DNA of 64,000 nucleotides from Pseudomonas sp. TTU2014-080ASC (lineage in GTDB: Bacteria; Pseudomonadota; Gammaproteobacteria; Pseudomonadales; Pseudomonadaceae), in the NCBI RefSeq assembly GCF_001446935.1, contig NZ_LKKK01000011.1:124001-188000 (forward strand), in the 5' to 3' direction. A program made the translations under genes and the position numbers. The notes under the pieces are model-generated. The model did no database searches and was not told the origin of the DNA. It saw only the letters and a list, made by a program, of their open reading frames with translations. Positions 28,770 to 38,965 of the stretch are shown one piece after another. The stretch's first letter is position 1. Each line of letters starts with the position of its first letter.

Positions 28770-29546
28770 ATGAGTGACGAACGGCCTAAGGCCCTTATCT
28801 CCATGCAGGCTCTGACCTCCGCGCAGCAGTCGGAGGCTAGTGATTGGGCGCAGCGCCTGGGTATGCCGCTGGATGTTGACAGTGAATACGCACTGCAGCT
28901 CGGTCCGGAGGGCCTGCAGCTGGTTGAGTTGGGGCCGCAGGCACCCGGCCCAGTGCGGGTGGATTTTGTTGAGGGTGCGGCAGCCCATCGTCGTCTGTTC
29001 GGCGGCGGCAGTGGGCAGATGATCGCTAAAGCAGTTGGCGTGCAACCGGGTGTTCGCCCGCGTGTGCTGGACGCCACGGCAGGTTTGGGGCGTGATGCAT
29101 TTGTGCTGGCCAGTCTGGGTTGCCCGATGACCCTGATTGAGCGTCAGCCCTTGATTGCTGCGCTGCTTGAGGATGGTCTGGCGCGGGCCGCGAAAAGCCC
29201 TGAAGTTGCGCCAATCGCGGCGCAGATGCAGTTGCTTAAAGGCAATGCGATTGAGTTGATGAAGAATTGGCAGGGCGAGCCGCCACAGGTGATCTACCTC
29301 GATCCGATGTTCCCGCACCGAGACAAGAGCGCCTTGGTGAAAAAAGAGATGCGCCTGTTCAGGCCGTTTGTGGGGGATGATCTGGATGCGCCTACTTTGC
29401 TTCAGGCTGCGCTGGCTCTCGCTACGCACCGCGTGGTGGTGAAGCGTCCGCGCAAGGCACCGATTATTGAAGGTGCCAAGCCCGGTTATGCGCTGGAGGG
29501 TAAATCCAGCCGTTACGACATTTATCCGAAAAAGAAGCTGGCTTAA
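28770..29546 (+). CDS. rsmJ: 16S rRNA (guanine-1516-N2)-methyltransferase RsmJ
   Basis: RsmJ (YhiQ family) methylates N2 of G1516 in 16S rRNA with SAM. The 258-residue protein shows the SAM-binding segment [16 protein letters not shown], a catalytic-type segment [19 protein letters not shown] and the C-terminal [16 protein letters not shown] at 28770 gives a family-typical length; a longer start is possible at 28704. The gene is divergent from the calcium-binding gene and converges with the TetR gene, whose stop overlaps it by 4 bases. Confidence 0.93.
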   Translation: MSDERPKALISMQALTSAQQSEASDWAQRLGMPLDVDSEYALQLGPEGLQLVELGPQAPGPVRVDFVEGAAAHRRLFGGGSGQMIAKAVGVQPGVRPRVLDATAGLGRDAFVLASLGCPMTLIERQPLIAALLEDGLARAAKSPEVAPIAAQMQLLKGNAIELMKNWQGEPPQVIYLDPMFPHRDKSALVKKEMRLFRPFVGDDLDAPTLLQAALALATHRVVVKRPRKAPIIEGAKPGYALEGKSSRYDIYPKKKLA

Positions 29547-30187
29547 GGCCGGAAGGCACGCAGAAAGACGCTGACAGCTTCCTCGACATTCTGTCTGGCG
29601 ACTTCCTCGGCGGGCGGTTCGTGTTCCAGCCCCATCAGCAGGCGGAAGTTGCAGCCGCCTTTGATCAGGCAAAAGAACTGATCCGCCGCGTTGCGTGGGT
29701 TGCTGATCCGCAACTTGCCGGTTTGATCGGCGCGACGCAGCAAGTCCTCCATGCCACTGAGCAGGCGTTGCGGCCCGGCTTCATAAAAGAGTTTGGGCAG
29801 CTTTGAGTTCTGTGCCGCCATGCTCATCATCACCCGGTGCAACGCCAGGGATTCGCGGCTGTTAATCAGTGCGTAAAAGCTGTGGGCGATGGCCAGCAAC
29901 ACCTCTTCCAGTGGCGCGCTTTGATCTTGTTCAAACAATTTTTCCGGCAGTTGCGCTGTGCACTGTGCCTTGATGGCGGCGGCAAACAGCGTTTCTTTGT
30001 CGGAGAAGTGGCTGTAGACCGTGAGTTTGGAGACGCCGGCTTCGGATGCAATGGCATCCATGCTGCTGCCGTCATAGCCCTTGATCAGAAAAAGTTTTTT
30101 AGCCGCATCAAGAATGGCTTTGCGTTTAGCCAGGTCTTTTGGGCGGCCTGGGCCACTTGCGGGCAAAAAATTATCGGGCATCGGCAT
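29543..30187 (-). CDS. TetR family regulator, probable MexL-like repressor
   Basis: The 214-residue protein has an N-terminal helix-turn-helix (about 20-65, [38 protein letters not shown]) of TetR type and a helical C-terminal ligand domain. It is divergent from a MexJ-like membrane fusion gene with an 85-base shared control region. In P. aeruginosa the MexJK pump is repressed by the TetR protein MexL encoded next to it, so this is likely the equivalent; the symbol is left blank because paralogous TetR genes occur at this locus. Confidence 0.78.
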   Translation of the reverse strand: MPMPDNFLPASGPGRPKDLAKRKAILDAAKKLFLIKGYDGSSMDAIASEAGVSKLTVYSHFSDKETLFAAAIKAQCTAQLPEKLFEQDQSAPLEEVLLAIAHSFYALINSRESLALHRVMMSMAAQNSKLPKLFYEAGPQRLLSGMEDLLRRADQTGKLRISNPRNAADQFFCLIKGGCNFRLLMGLEHEPPAEEVARQNVEEAVSVFLRAFRP

Positions 30188-30192
30188 TTATT

Positions 30193-30230
30193 AATACTGG
30201 ACTAGTGAGTTTGGTATTTTTACTATACTC
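30193..30230. promoter_or_regulatory. Candidate operator/promoter of the divergent TetR-RND genes
   Basis: In the 85-base gap an inverted pair AATAC (30193-30197) and GTATT (30214-30218) flanks ACTAGT, and a possible -10 TATACT for the efflux operon lies at 30224-30229. The arrangement fits a TetR repressor site overlapping the promoter; it is not tested. Confidence 0.45.
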
Positions 30231-30272
30231 GCCGGTACAAATATTCCAAGGCCTCTTGAAAGGTTATTCATC

Positions 30273-31376
30273 ATGTTCCGTCATGTTCTGTGTGCAGCTG
30301 TACCTCTGAGTCTGATTTTGATGCTCTCTGCATGTGGGGGCGGTGAATCTGACGCTGTTGCTGTTCGTCCGGCGATGGTGGTGCAGCCGAAGCTGGCGGG
30401 TGAGCTGATGGATGCCTATCCCGGAGAGGTGCGGGCACGCTACGAGCCGGATCTGGCCTTCCGTATTGGTGGCAAAGTGGCCAAGCGCATGGTGGATGTC
30501 GGGGCGCGGGTGAAGAAGGATCAGCCGCTGGCGGAGCTGGACCCGCAAGATATGCGCTTGCAGCTGGAGTCGGCCCGCGCGCAGATGGCGGCGGCCGAGG
30601 CCAACTTGAAATTGGTGCGCGCCGAGCGTGACCGCTACAAGACCCTGCTGGACCGCAATCTGGTCAGCCGCTCGCAATTTGATAACGCCGAGAACACCTA
30701 TCGTGCGGGCGAAGCACGGTTGAACCAAGCTCGTGCGGAATTCAAGGTGGCCAGCAACCAGGCGGGTTATTCGGTTCTGCGGGCCTCGCAGGATGGGGTG
30801 ATTGCCCAGCGTCTGGTGGAAGTTGGTCAGGTGGTGAGCGCAGGCCAGACGGTCTTCACCCTGGCAGCGGACGGTGAACGCGAAGTCCTGATCGGTCTGC
30901 CTGAGCAGGCTTTCGAACGTTTCAAAGTAGGCCAGGCGGTTGCGGTTGAACTGTGGTCGCAGCCGGATAAGCGCTATGAGGGCCGCATTCGGGAAATGTC
31001 GCCGTCTGCCGATCCGCAGTCGCGCACTTTTGCTGCCCGCGTGGCGTTTGCTGAGGCTAAGGTGCCTGCTGAGTTGGGGCAGAGTGCCCGGGTTTTTATC
31101 GCCCATAAGGAGCAGGTGCCGCTGGCTGTGCCGCTGTCGGCGGTGAGCGCGGAGAAAGACAAGCCGTTTGTCTGGGTGGTTGATCCGCAGGATTCCACCA
31201 TCAAGCGTGCCTATGTGCGTATTGGCCCATATGGCGAGAAGACGGTTCCGGTACTGGAGGGTCTGAGCCCGGATGACTGGGTGGTTGCTGCTGGCGGGCA
31301 AGTACTGCGTGAGGGGCTGAAAGTACGTCCGGTGGATCGCGAAAACCGTGCCGTTCAACTGGCAGGCAAGGAGTAA
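30273..31376 (+). CDS. mexJ: RND efflux membrane fusion lipoprotein, MexJ-like
   Basis: This periplasmic adaptor links an RND inner-membrane pump to an outer-membrane channel. The 367-residue length equals MexJ. The protein has a lipobox (MLSAC, Cys21), so it is a lipoprotein tethered to the inner membrane, then lipoyl halves, a helical hairpin (about 90-150) and a beta-barrel. ATG at 30273; RND gene follows after 5 bases with no terminator, so they form an operon. No outer-membrane channel gene is present, as in mexJK, which recruits OprM or OpmH. The mex name is by locus similarity. Confidence 0.85.
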   Translation: MFRHVLCAAVPLSLILMLSACGGGESDAVAVRPAMVVQPKLAGELMDAYPGEVRARYEPDLAFRIGGKVAKRMVDVGARVKKDQPLAELDPQDMRLQLESARAQMAAAEANLKLVRAERDRYKTLLDRNLVSRSQFDNAENTYRAGEARLNQARAEFKVASNQAGYSVLRASQDGVIAQRLVEVGQVVSAGQTVFTLAADGEREVLIGLPEQAFERFKVGQAVAVELWSQPDKRYEGRIREMSPSADPQSRTFAARVAFAEAKVPAELGQSARVFIAHKEQVPLAVPLSAVSAEKDKPFVWVVDPQDSTIKRAYVRIGPYGEKTVPVLEGLSPDDWVVAAGGQVLREGLKVRPVDRENRAVQLAGKE

Positions 31377-31381
31377 TCCCG

Positions 31382-34300
31382 ATGGATTTCAACCTGTCTG
31401 CGTGGGCGCTGCGTAACCGCTCGATCATTCTCTATCTGATGCTGTTGCTGGGCATCGTCGGGGCGATTTCTTACACCAAGCTCGGTCAGAGCGAAGACCC
31501 GCCCTTTACTTTCAAAGCCATGGTGATTCAAACCAACTGGCCGGGTGCCAGCGCAGAAGAGGTGAGCCGTCAGGTCACCGAGCGGATTGAAAAGAAAATC
31601 ATGGAGACCGGTGAGTACGACAAAATTATCTCGTTCTCCCGTCCAGGCGTATCCCAGGTCACCTTCCTGGCCAGTGATGACATGCGCTCTTCGGAGGTGC
31701 CGGAGCTGTTCTATCAGCTGCGCAAGAAAGTCAGCGATATCCGCCACACCCTGCCGCAAGGGATTCAGGGGCCTTTCTTCAATGATGAATTCGGCACCAC
31801 GTTCGGCAATATCTATGCGCTGACCGGCAAAGGCTTCGATTATGCGGTTCTCAAGGATTATGCCGACCGAATCCAGCTGCAGCTGCAGCGGGTTAAGGAT
31901 GTAGGCAAGGTCGAGCTGGAGGGCTTGCAGGACGAGAAAATCTGGGTCGAGCTGTCCAACACCAAGCTGGCTACTCTGGGGCTGCCACTTAGTGCAGTGC
32001 AGCAGGCGCTGGAAGAGCAGAACGCAGTCGCTGCTGCCGGTTTCTTTGAAACCATGTCGGATCGCGTGCAGCTGCGTGTAACCGGCCGGTTTGAGACGGT
32101 AGAAGAAATCCGCAATTTCCCGATCCGCGTGGGCGACCGGACCTTCCGTATTGCCGATGTAGCAGAAGTTACCCGTGGCTTTAATGATCCACCCGCACCG
32201 CGGATGCGTTTTATGGGTGAAGACGCGATCGGTCTGGCTGTGTCCATGAAGCAGGGCGGCGATATTCTCGTGCTGGGCAAAGCCCTTGAAGCTGAGTTTG
32301 CGCGTATTCAGGAAACCCTGCCGGTGGGCATGAACCTGAGTAAAGTGTCGGATCAACCTGCTGCGGTTAAGGCCGGTGTCGGTGAGTTTGTGCGGGTGCT
32401 GGCTGAGGCCGTCATCATCGTGCTGTTGGTGAGCTTCTTCTCCCTTGGCCTGCGCACCGGTTTGGTTGTGGCGCTGTCTATTCCGCTGGTATTGGCGATG
32501 ACCTTTGCCGCCATGTACTACTTCGGCATTGGCCTGCACAAGATTTCCCTGGGCGCGCTGGTGCTGGCGCTGGGGCTGTTGGTGGATGACGCGATCATCG
32601 CGGTTGAGATGATGGCGATCAAAATGGAACAGGGGCTGGATCGGATCAAAGCCGCCAGTTATGCCTGGACCAGCACCGCGTTCCCGATGCTGACCGGCAC
32701 TCTGATCACGGCTGCAGGCTTTTTGCCGATTGCCACTGCGCAGTCTGGTACGGGTGAGTACACCCGCTCGATCTTCGAGGTGGTCGCCATTGCCCTGCTG
32801 GTATCGTGGATTGCAGCGGTGATGTTCGTGCCGTATCTCGGTGCCAAGCTGCTGCCTGATCTGGCTGCTATTCACGCAGCCAAACATGGCGACGGTCACA
32901 ACCCTTATGCAACGCCGTTCTACCGCCGTGTCAGGGGCGTGATTGAGTGGTGCGTGCGCCGTCGTAAGACGGTGATTGTCTTGACCATCGCTCTGTTCGT
33001 GGCTTCCATCTTCCTGTTCCGTTTTGTTCCGCAGCAGTTCTTCCCGGCGTCCGGGCGCATGGAGCTGATGGTGGATTTCAAACTCAGCGAAGGCTCGTCA
33101 CTGAAGGCCACTGAAGAACAGGTGCATCGCTTCGAGAAGATGCTTGAAGGACGTGAGGGTGTTGATAACTACGTGTCCTATGTCGGCACCGGGTCTCCGC
33201 GTTTCTATCTGCCTTTGGATCAGCAACTGCCTGCGGCCAGTTTTGCCCAGGTGGTAGTACTGGCCAAGAGCATTGATGATCGCGAGAAGCTGCGTGACTG
33301 GCTGATCAAAGCCCTGCCGGAAGAGTTCCCGACTGCACGCACCCGTGTGGCGCGTCTGGAAAACGGCCCGCCTGTAGGTTATCCGGTGCAGTTCAGGGTT
33401 TCCGGTGAGCACATTGATGAAGTGCGTCGTCTGGCGCGGATGGTGGCCGACAAGGTTCGCGAGAATCCTCATGTCACCAACGTGCACCTGGATTGGGAAG
33501 AGCCGAGCAAACTGGTGCGTCTGAACATTGATCAGGAGCGTGCCCGAGCGTTGGGTGTAAGTACCAAGGACCTGTCCAACTTCCTGCAAAGTACCCTGAC
33601 TGGCTCGCCGGTCAGCCAGTTCCGTGAGGACAATGAGCTGATCGATATCCAGCTTCGCGGCACTTCTGTGGAGCGCGATCAACTGAGTTTGCTGCCAAGT
33701 CTGGCGGTGCCGACCGACAACGGCCGCAGTGTGCCGCTATCGCAAATCGCCACGCTGGAATACGGCTTTGAAGAGGGCATTATCTGGCATCGCAACCGTT
33801 TGCCGACGGTGACGGTGCGGGCTGATATTTATGGTGAAGAGCAGCCTGCTACGCTGGTTAAGCAGATTCTGCCGAACCTCGACTCCGTGCGTGCCGAGCT
33901 GCCCGATGGCTTCCTCCTGGAAGTGGGCGGCACAGTGGAAGACTCCAGCCGCGGCCAACGCTCGGTTAACGCCGGTATCCCGCTGTTTATTGTGGTGGTC
34001 CTGAGTCTGCTGATGATGCAGCTAAAGAGCATGTCGCGCTCGGCGATGGTGTTCCTCACTGCGCCGCTGGGGCTGATTGGGGTAACCCTGTTCCTGCTGG
34101 TATTCCGTCAACCGTTCGGCTTTGTGGCCATGCTAGGCACCATCGCGCTCTCCGGCATGATCATGCGTAACTCGGTGATTCTGGTGGACCAGATCGAGCA
34201 GGACATCGAGGCAGGTATGGACCGCTGGCGGGCGATTATTGAGGCGACTGTGCGCCGTTTCCGGCCGATCGTATTGACTGCTCTGGCAGCCGTACTGGCG

Positions 34301-34453
34301 ATGATTCCACTGTCGCGCAGTGTGTTCTTCGGGCCGATGGCTGTAGCGATCATGGGTGGCCTGATCGTTGCCACTGCGCTGACTCTGTTGTTCTTGCCAG
34401 CGTTGTACGCAGCCTGGTTCCGGGTTAAGGAAGAAGAGCGACAAACACTCTGA
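31382..34453 (+). CDS. mexK: RND multidrug efflux transporter, MexK-like
   Basis: The 1023-residue inner-membrane proton/drug antiporter has the expected 12-helix topology: a first helix about 15-35, a long periplasmic domain, then central helices, with LLVDDAIIAVEMM giving the paired proton-relay aspartates in helix 4. In P. aeruginosa MexK has about this length. Triclosan and macrolides are known MexJK substrates, but substrate range here is not readable. It is transcribed with the adaptor, 5 bases upstream, and ends at a strong bidirectional terminator. Confidence 0.88.
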   Translation: MDFNLSAWALRNRSIILYLMLLLGIVGAISYTKLGQSEDPPFTFKAMVIQTNWPGASAEEVSRQVTERIEKKIMETGEYDKIISFSRPGVSQVTFLASDDMRSSEVPELFYQLRKKVSDIRHTLPQGIQGPFFNDEFGTTFGNIYALTGKGFDYAVLKDYADRIQLQLQRVKDVGKVELEGLQDEKIWVELSNTKLATLGLPLSAVQQALEEQNAVAAAGFFETMSDRVQLRVTGRFETVEEIRNFPIRVGDRTFRIADVAEVTRGFNDPPAPRMRFMGEDAIGLAVSMKQGGDILVLGKALEAEFARIQETLPVGMNLSKVSDQPAAVKAGVGEFVRVLAEAVIIVLLVSFFSLGLRTGLVVALSIPLVLAMTFAAMYYFGIGLHKISLGALVLALGLLVDDAIIAVEMMAIKMEQGLDRIKAASYAWTSTAFPMLTGTLITAAGFLPIATAQSGTGEYTRSIFEVVAIALLVSWIAAVMFVPYLGAKLLPDLAAIHAAKHGDGHNPYATPFYRRVRGVIEWCVRRRKTVIVLTIALFVASIFLFRFVPQQFFPASGRMELMVDFKLSEGSSLKATEEQVHRFEKMLEGREGVDNYVSYVGTGSPRFYLPLDQQLPAASFAQVVVLAKSIDDREKLRDWLIKALPEEFPTARTRVARLENGPPVGYPVQFRVSGEHIDEVRRLARMVADKVRENPHVTNVHLDWEEPSKLVRLNIDQERARALGVSTKDLSNFLQSTLTGSPVSQFREDNELIDIQLRGTSVERDQLSLLPSLAVPTDNGRSVPLSQIATLEYGFEEGIIWHRNRLPTVTVRADIYGEEQPATLVKQILPNLDSVRAELPDGFLLEVGGTVEDSSRGQRSVNAGIPLFIVVVLSLLMMQLKSMSRSAMVFLTAPLGLIGVTLFLLVFRQPFGFVAMLGTIALSGMIMRNSVILVDQIEQDIEAGMDRWRAIIEATVRRFRPIVLTALAAVLAMIPLSRSVFFGPMAVAIMGGLIVATALTLLFLPALYAAWFRVKEEERQTL

Positions 34454-34467
34454 GCCATCAGGGAACG

Positions 34468-34506
34468 CCCATAAAAAGCCAGATCATTGATCTGGTTTTT
34501 TATGGG
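34468..34506. terminator. Bidirectional terminator between mexK-like and LysR genes
   Basis: A long imperfect inverted repeat (CCCATAAAAA...CCAGATCA / TGATCTGG...TTTTTTATGGG) has A and T flanks on both sides, matching the ends of two convergent genes. Confidence 0.9.
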
Positions 34507-34517
34507 CGGTTGCTTAC

Positions 34518-35453
34518 TCAGGCTTTCAGCGAGCTAGTGCGAAATTTGCTGGCATTGATGCGGAAGCATTCCTTCAGGTCGGTCAGGCTGAAGTGTGGTT
34601 TGCTTTCGTTGCGCCAGCACATCCCCAGCGAGCCGCGCGCCTCCAGCTCAAAGCCAGTGTCGACGATCATGCCCTTCTGGCTGAACTGCTCCGTCACCCG
34701 CTCCGAAGCCACTGTCAGCAAGTCGGTGGTCTGCAGCATCCACAGGTTGGCCATCAGTGAAGACGACTCAATCCGGTAGCGCAGCGGCCGGCTACCAGCA
34801 GCCGTGATCGCGGCGTCGAGGCGAGCGCGAATCGGCGAGCCTTGCGGCCAGACGATCCATTCGTAGTCATTAAGGGCATCCCAGTTGACGATCTTGCGCT
34901 GAGTCAGTGGGTGCTCCGGCCGGCAAATAACCCTGATGCCTTCGCTGCTGAGCATCTCGTTGTGCAGGCTGGGGCGGGGTTTGTAGTTATCCAGTCTGCC
35001 GATGACCAAGTCATGCTCGCCTTGCTCTAAGCGCTCGAGCAACTGATACATTGGGGCTTCGTTGAGCTCGATGCTGGCCCGTGGATGGAGATTGAGAAAG
35101 TCACTGATGCTTTCCGGCACCAGATGGGTAGCGGTGGCCGGAGAGGTGCCGATGGATATCCGAAATGCGTTGCCATGGGTGATGGCTTTAAGGGTTTCCT
35201 GCGCACGCTTCATTTCGCCAATTACCCGTTCGGCGTGGATCAGCAGCATGCGTCCGTGTTCCGTGGGCCTTAGACCACGGCTGTGGCGCTCATAGAGGGG
35301 CGCGCCAACGGCGTCTTCCAGTTCCTTGAGCCATTTTGATAGTGAGGGCTGGGCGGTAAAGCTCAGGCGGGCGGTTTCACTGATACTTCCTGTATCCGCG
35401 AGCTTGAGCAGTAACTCCAAGTGTTGCACGCGTAATCGACGAGTCCATTCCAT
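34518..35453 (-). CDS. LysR family transcriptional regulator
   Basis: The 311-residue protein has a standard N-terminal LysR helix-turn-helix (about 5-65, ISETARLSFTAQPSLSKWLKELED) and a C-terminal periplasmic-binding-like ligand domain. Such regulators usually bind a promoter shared with a divergently oriented target; here the divergent side, 35454-35853, has no clear gene, only what may be a degraded frame. The ligand is unknown. Confidence 0.9.
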   Translation of the reverse strand: MEWTRRLRVQHLELLLKLADTGSISETARLSFTAQPSLSKWLKELEDAVGAPLYERHSRGLRPTEHGRMLLIHAERVIGEMKRAQETLKAITHGNAFRISIGTSPATATHLVPESISDFLNLHPRASIELNEAPMYQLLERLEQGEHDLVIGRLDNYKPRPSLHNEMLSSEGIRVICRPEHPLTQRKIVNWDALNDYEWIVWPQGSPIRARLDAAITAAGSRPLRYRIESSSLMANLWMLQTTDLLTVASERVTEQFSQKGMIVDTGFELEARGSLGMCWRNESKPHFSLTDLKECFRINASKFRTSSLKA

Positions 35454-35853
35454 GTTTCGTGCATTCCATTGTCAGGATGAGCGCATCGGAAAATAGTATT
35501 TTTCCTATTGCATAGACTCTTCCGATAATACTCCCGATCCGACTCGTTATGGGCGCTCATTACTTCTGCAGGGCGTTTTACGGGCAAGTGCACTCAAGAT
35601 CGACGCCGATTTTATCGGGATATCGCCGCGCCTCTCCTGGCGCCTATGCGGTAATCCCTGCATCGTTTGGTCTCGCCGAAACAGGCAGATATGAGCCTCT
35701 GCACTGTGGCAGCAGCGCGATGTACGCCTTTATCTGAATGAGATGGGGCTGAGCAAGCCTTTCTGGTCTTGGCATGCAGTACTTCGCAGCCTTCAAACTG
35801 GCGGAAGAGAAGAACCGCCACCGTGCCGAGTTGCGTAAAGCAGGCGCGGCAGC
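35454..35853 (+). other. Gap divergent from the LysR gene, no intact gene seen
   Basis: Nothing here codes convincingly for an intact gene. At 35710-35859 two overlapping frames give WQQRDVRLYLNEMGLSKPFW and, one base over, MQYFAAFKLAEEKNRHRAEL up to a stop at 35858-35860. They read like one protein split by a frameshift, so a decayed LysR target gene is possible. I could not name the family. Confidence 0.3.
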
Positions 35854-36063
35854 TTACTGATTCAGCTCTTGCAATGCCCGTCGCACCATGGAGGCATAGG
35901 CGGCGGGTTTCAGTGCGTACAGCTCCGACGCAACCCAGCTCAGCCAGCGTGGGCCGAGCTGTTCCTTGGCGGCTAACAGGCGTTGCGCCTCGGCTTCAGC
36001 CCGGGACTGGTTGGCCCGGTGAAATTCGGCGCGGCTGGTCGGTTCCTTGTGGTCACTGCACAT
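35854..36063 (-). CDS. Small conserved protein next to plsB
   Basis: The 69-residue product (ATG at 36063) is basic and helical, with an Ala/Glu-rich middle and a C-terminal AAYASMVRRALQELNQ. A longer upstream extension in this frame lies inside plsB and was rejected. It follows plsB by about 4 bases on the same strand, so it is probably translated from the same transcript. A small gene of this type next to plsB recurs in Pseudomonas as far as I recall. Function unknown. Confidence 0.55.
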   Translation of the reverse strand: MCSDHKEPTSRAEFHRANQSRAEAEAQRLLAAKEQLGPRWLSWVASELYALKPAAYASMVRRALQELNQ

Positions 36064-36067
36064 AGGG

Positions 36068-38563
36068 TCACTGAGCTGCTGGTGCTGGCTCAGGTGTCTC
36101 CTCGTTGCGGTCCATGGCCACTTGCTGGATCGACAGGCGAATCTCTGCCGGCAGTACACGTTTGGCTGCACCCTCCACCAGCTCGCTGAGCTTAGGATGA
36201 TGGCTGAGTTTGCCTGCTTCGTCCTGACGCAACACACCCTGGCTAAGCATGCTTTTGATGAAATGGCGGAACAGGTTTTTGTCGAAGAACTCAGGTGCAT
36301 TCAGGCCATGCAGAATTGACAGGCGCTGAGCCATCACAGTGCAGAGGTTTTCCAGCTCTTCTGCGCTGATGCTGTTCTGTCCAGCCTTGAGCAGCAGGGC
36401 AGTGGCCATATAAAAACGTTGCAGCGTCTGCACAATGGCGCGGGACAACAGCGTCAGCATCACAAATTCGCGCGAGCTTGGCGCTGGGCGGGTGTACACC
36501 TCTTCATTGAGTTTGAGCAGTCCCTGCTCGACAAAGGCGTTCAGCCACTGATCGACCACTGCATCCAGTTCATCCAGGCTCCAGCGGATAAACAGCTCCG
36601 ACTGCAGATATGGATACAGCGCGCGGGTGTACAACAGGATCTGCTCGCGGCTCATGCGTGAACTGCTTTGGAAGAAACTGGCAAGCAGCGCGGGCAAGGC
36701 AAAAATATGCAGCACGTTGTTGCGGTAGTACGTCATCAGGACGGCATTCTGTTCGTCCAGATAGAAGATATTGCCCAGCGCATCCTTTTGCTCAGCGAGC
36801 AGGTCCATGCGTTTGACGTACTCGATCAGCGCCTTGCCATCGCCTTCCGGCAACGTGGTATGGGGTGAGTAGGGCACCTTGCGCAGCAGGGCCAGGTACA
36901 TATCCAGCACCCGTTCCAGGCCGCGGTTATCCAGCGCCAGCTTGCTGGTCGACAGCATGGCCAGAGCCACCAGATTCACCGGGTTGACGGCTGCCGCCTC
37001 GTTCAGGCGCTGAGCTACGTGGTCGCCCAGGTTATTGGTGACGTGGTTCAGCCATTCAGGGCGGTATTGATCGCCGTAGTCTTGGTCGCGCCAGCCCGGT
37101 TGCTGCTGATCAAGGAATTCAGCCAGTTTGATCGGCTCGCCGAAGTTGACCCAGACCTGACCGAAGCGCTGCTTGAGTGCGCCGATGACTTTGAAGATGT
37201 CGAAGATCGATTCTTTCTTCTTCGCTGCGCCGCGCAGTTCACCCAGATAAGTGCGGCCTTCCAGTACGCGCTCATAACCGATGTAGACTGGCACAAACAC
37301 GATAGGCAGACGATTACTGCGCAGGAAGCTACGCATGGTGATCGCCAGCATGCCGGTCTTCGGTTGCAGCATGCGCCCGGTACGGGAACGGCCGCCTTCG
37401 ACGAAGTACTCCACCGGGAAGCCTTTGCTGAACAGCGTGTGCAGATACTCGTTGAACACGGCGGTGTAGAGCGGGTTGCCTTTGAACGTGCGGCGCATAA
37501 AAAACGCACCACCACGACGCAGCAGGCCGCCGATCACCGGCATATTCAGGTTGATGCCCGCAGCAATGTGCGGTGGAGTCAGGCCGCTGCGGAACAGCTG
37601 ATACGACAGCAGCAGGTAGTCGATATGGCTGCGGTGGCAGGGCACATAAATGACTTCATGGCCCTGGGCGACATCCTGTACAGCCTCAATGTGATTGACC
37701 CGGATGCCGTCGTAAATCTTGTTCCAGAACCAGCTCAGGACCAGCTCAAGGAAGCGGATCGCGGTGTAGGTGTAATCTGAGGCAATCTCGTTGCCGTAGC
37801 GCAGCGCCTGGTTTTCCGCTTTTTCCAGGGTGATGTTCTCGCGCTGGGCTTCATCTGCAATGGCCTGACGTACCAGTGGAGCATGCACCAAACCTTTCAC
37901 CAGATTGCGCCGGTGGGAAACGTCCGGGCCGATAACGGCGGTCTTCTGGTTGCGGAAGTGCACCCGCAGAATCCGCTGCACCATGCGCAGCGTGCGCTCG
38001 TGGCCTTTGTCCTGAGCGATCAACTCACGCATCTGGATTGGTGTGGAGAACTGCACACGGGTTTTGCGCCCCAGAATCAGAATGCTAACCAACTTGCGCA
38101 GGCGACCCGTTACGGCCCAGCTATCGGCAAACAGCAACTTCCACGCGCTGGTTTCACGGTCCGGAGACTGGCCCCAGAACACACTGACGGGAATGATCTG
38201 AGCATCGTCTACCGCGTTCTGACTCAAGGCGCTGACTAGGCGTTGCAGGGTTGGCGAGCTGCCGCGCTTGTCTTTGCGGCCCAGCCAACCGGCCTCTTCA
38301 GTCAGGTAGAAGAACGCAGCCGGTTCCTCATGCGTGCCGACCGTAACCGGCAGCACCGGACGGGGCAGGCCGGCCTTGCGGCACTCGGTATCGACCACCG
38401 CCAGATCGCTCAGCGACGGCTGCTGCAGCACATAAAATACCGGCTTGCTGCGGTCGAGTTTGAGGGTAAAGGCGGACTGATTGATGGTTTCCGAACGCAC
38501 CCAGAGGTAAAGCAGGCGGCGCAAGGTGCCAAAAACGAGGCGGCGGAACGGGGATCGGGTCAT
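36068..38563 (-). CDS. plsB: Glycerol-3-phosphate acyltransferase PlsB
   Basis: PlsB acylates sn-glycerol-3-phosphate at position 1 with acyl-ACP or acyl-CoA, the first step of phospholipid synthesis, at the inner membrane. The 831-residue protein has the acyltransferase motifs in order: HRSHID (HX4D), the GAFFMRR segment, [11 protein letters not shown] and the [12 protein letters not shown] block. The long C-terminal domain is complete, ending PEPAPAAQ. It is divergent from the porin gene and followed by the small gene at 35854. Confidence 0.97.
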   Translation of the reverse strand: MTRSPFRRLVFGTLRRLLYLWVRSETINQSAFTLKLDRSKPVFYVLQQPSLSDLAVVDTECRKAGLPRPVLPVTVGTHEEPAAFFYLTEEAGWLGRKDKRGSSPTLQRLVSALSQNAVDDAQIIPVSVFWGQSPDRETSAWKLLFADSWAVTGRLRKLVSILILGRKTRVQFSTPIQMRELIAQDKGHERTLRMVQRILRVHFRNQKTAVIGPDVSHRRNLVKGLVHAPLVRQAIADEAQRENITLEKAENQALRYGNEIASDYTYTAIRFLELVLSWFWNKIYDGIRVNHIEAVQDVAQGHEVIYVPCHRSHIDYLLLSYQLFRSGLTPPHIAAGINLNMPVIGGLLRRGGAFFMRRTFKGNPLYTAVFNEYLHTLFSKGFPVEYFVEGGRSRTGRMLQPKTGMLAITMRSFLRSNRLPIVFVPVYIGYERVLEGRTYLGELRGAAKKKESIFDIFKVIGALKQRFGQVWVNFGEPIKLAEFLDQQQPGWRDQDYGDQYRPEWLNHVTNNLGDHVAQRLNEAAAVNPVNLVALAMLSTSKLALDNRGLERVLDMYLALLRKVPYSPHTTLPEGDGKALIEYVKRMDLLAEQKDALGNIFYLDEQNAVLMTYYRNNVLHIFALPALLASFFQSSSRMSREQILLYTRALYPYLQSELFIRWSLDELDAVVDQWLNAFVEQGLLKLNEEVYTRPAPSSREFVMLTLLSRAIVQTLQRFYMATALLLKAGQNSISAEELENLCTVMAQRLSILHGLNAPEFFDKNLFRHFIKSMLSQGVLRQDEAGKLSHHPKLSELVEGAAKRVLPAEIRLSIQQVAMDRNEETPEPAPAAQ

Positions 38564-38712
38564 ACGTGTTCAGTGGCTATGCAAACGAGCAACTGCTCGG
38601 GAGGGCGTAGTGTGCCGGATCAGCCCGCGTGCGGCAAAAGTCTTGGCAGGTCTGGTGGAACAAAAGTCATTTTTATCCGCCATAGCGGTTTCAAAGAGCA
38701 GATTTGGGCGGA

Positions 38713-38757
38713 TTGACATCACGTTAAATGAAATTTTTGTAATGTTCACAATTGTGA
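38713..38757 (+). promoter_or_regulatory. Candidate promoter and palindromic operator upstream of the porin
   Basis: A TTGACA (38713-38718) is followed after 19 bases by TGTAAT (38738-38743), a possible sigma-70 promoter pair with long spacing. A perfect 12-bp palindrome TCACAATTGTGA (38746-38757) overlaps the expected start region, as an operator would. The reading is tentative; no known regulator was assigned. Confidence 0.35.
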
Positions 38758-38812
38758 CTTGTCTGTTGCGCTACACCAGTAATTACGCGGAGTTCCGTGC
38801 CACTTGTCTTAT

Positions 38813-38831
38813 ATTTTTAGCGTCTAAAAAT
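38813..38831 (+). promoter_or_regulatory. Inverted repeat in the porin leader
   Basis: A perfect 8-bp inverted repeat (ATTTTTAG / CTAAAAAT, loop CGT) lies 135 bases before the porin start. It could be an operator or an mRNA hairpin. Confidence 0.35.
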
Positions 38832-38965
38832 AGGTCGTGTAATCAAATTTACATATAAAAGAAACTGATCTGAAATATCGCATCGCCAAGATCCACCTCC
38901 AACACGAACGAGTCCACAACGCTCGGGTGTTTGCCAACACTTAAAAGTAAACAGAGGAATCTTCG

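Noticed and set aside
38700-38965. Pho box upstream of the OprO/P-type porin
   Set aside because: No CTGTCAT direct repeats at the required spacing were found.
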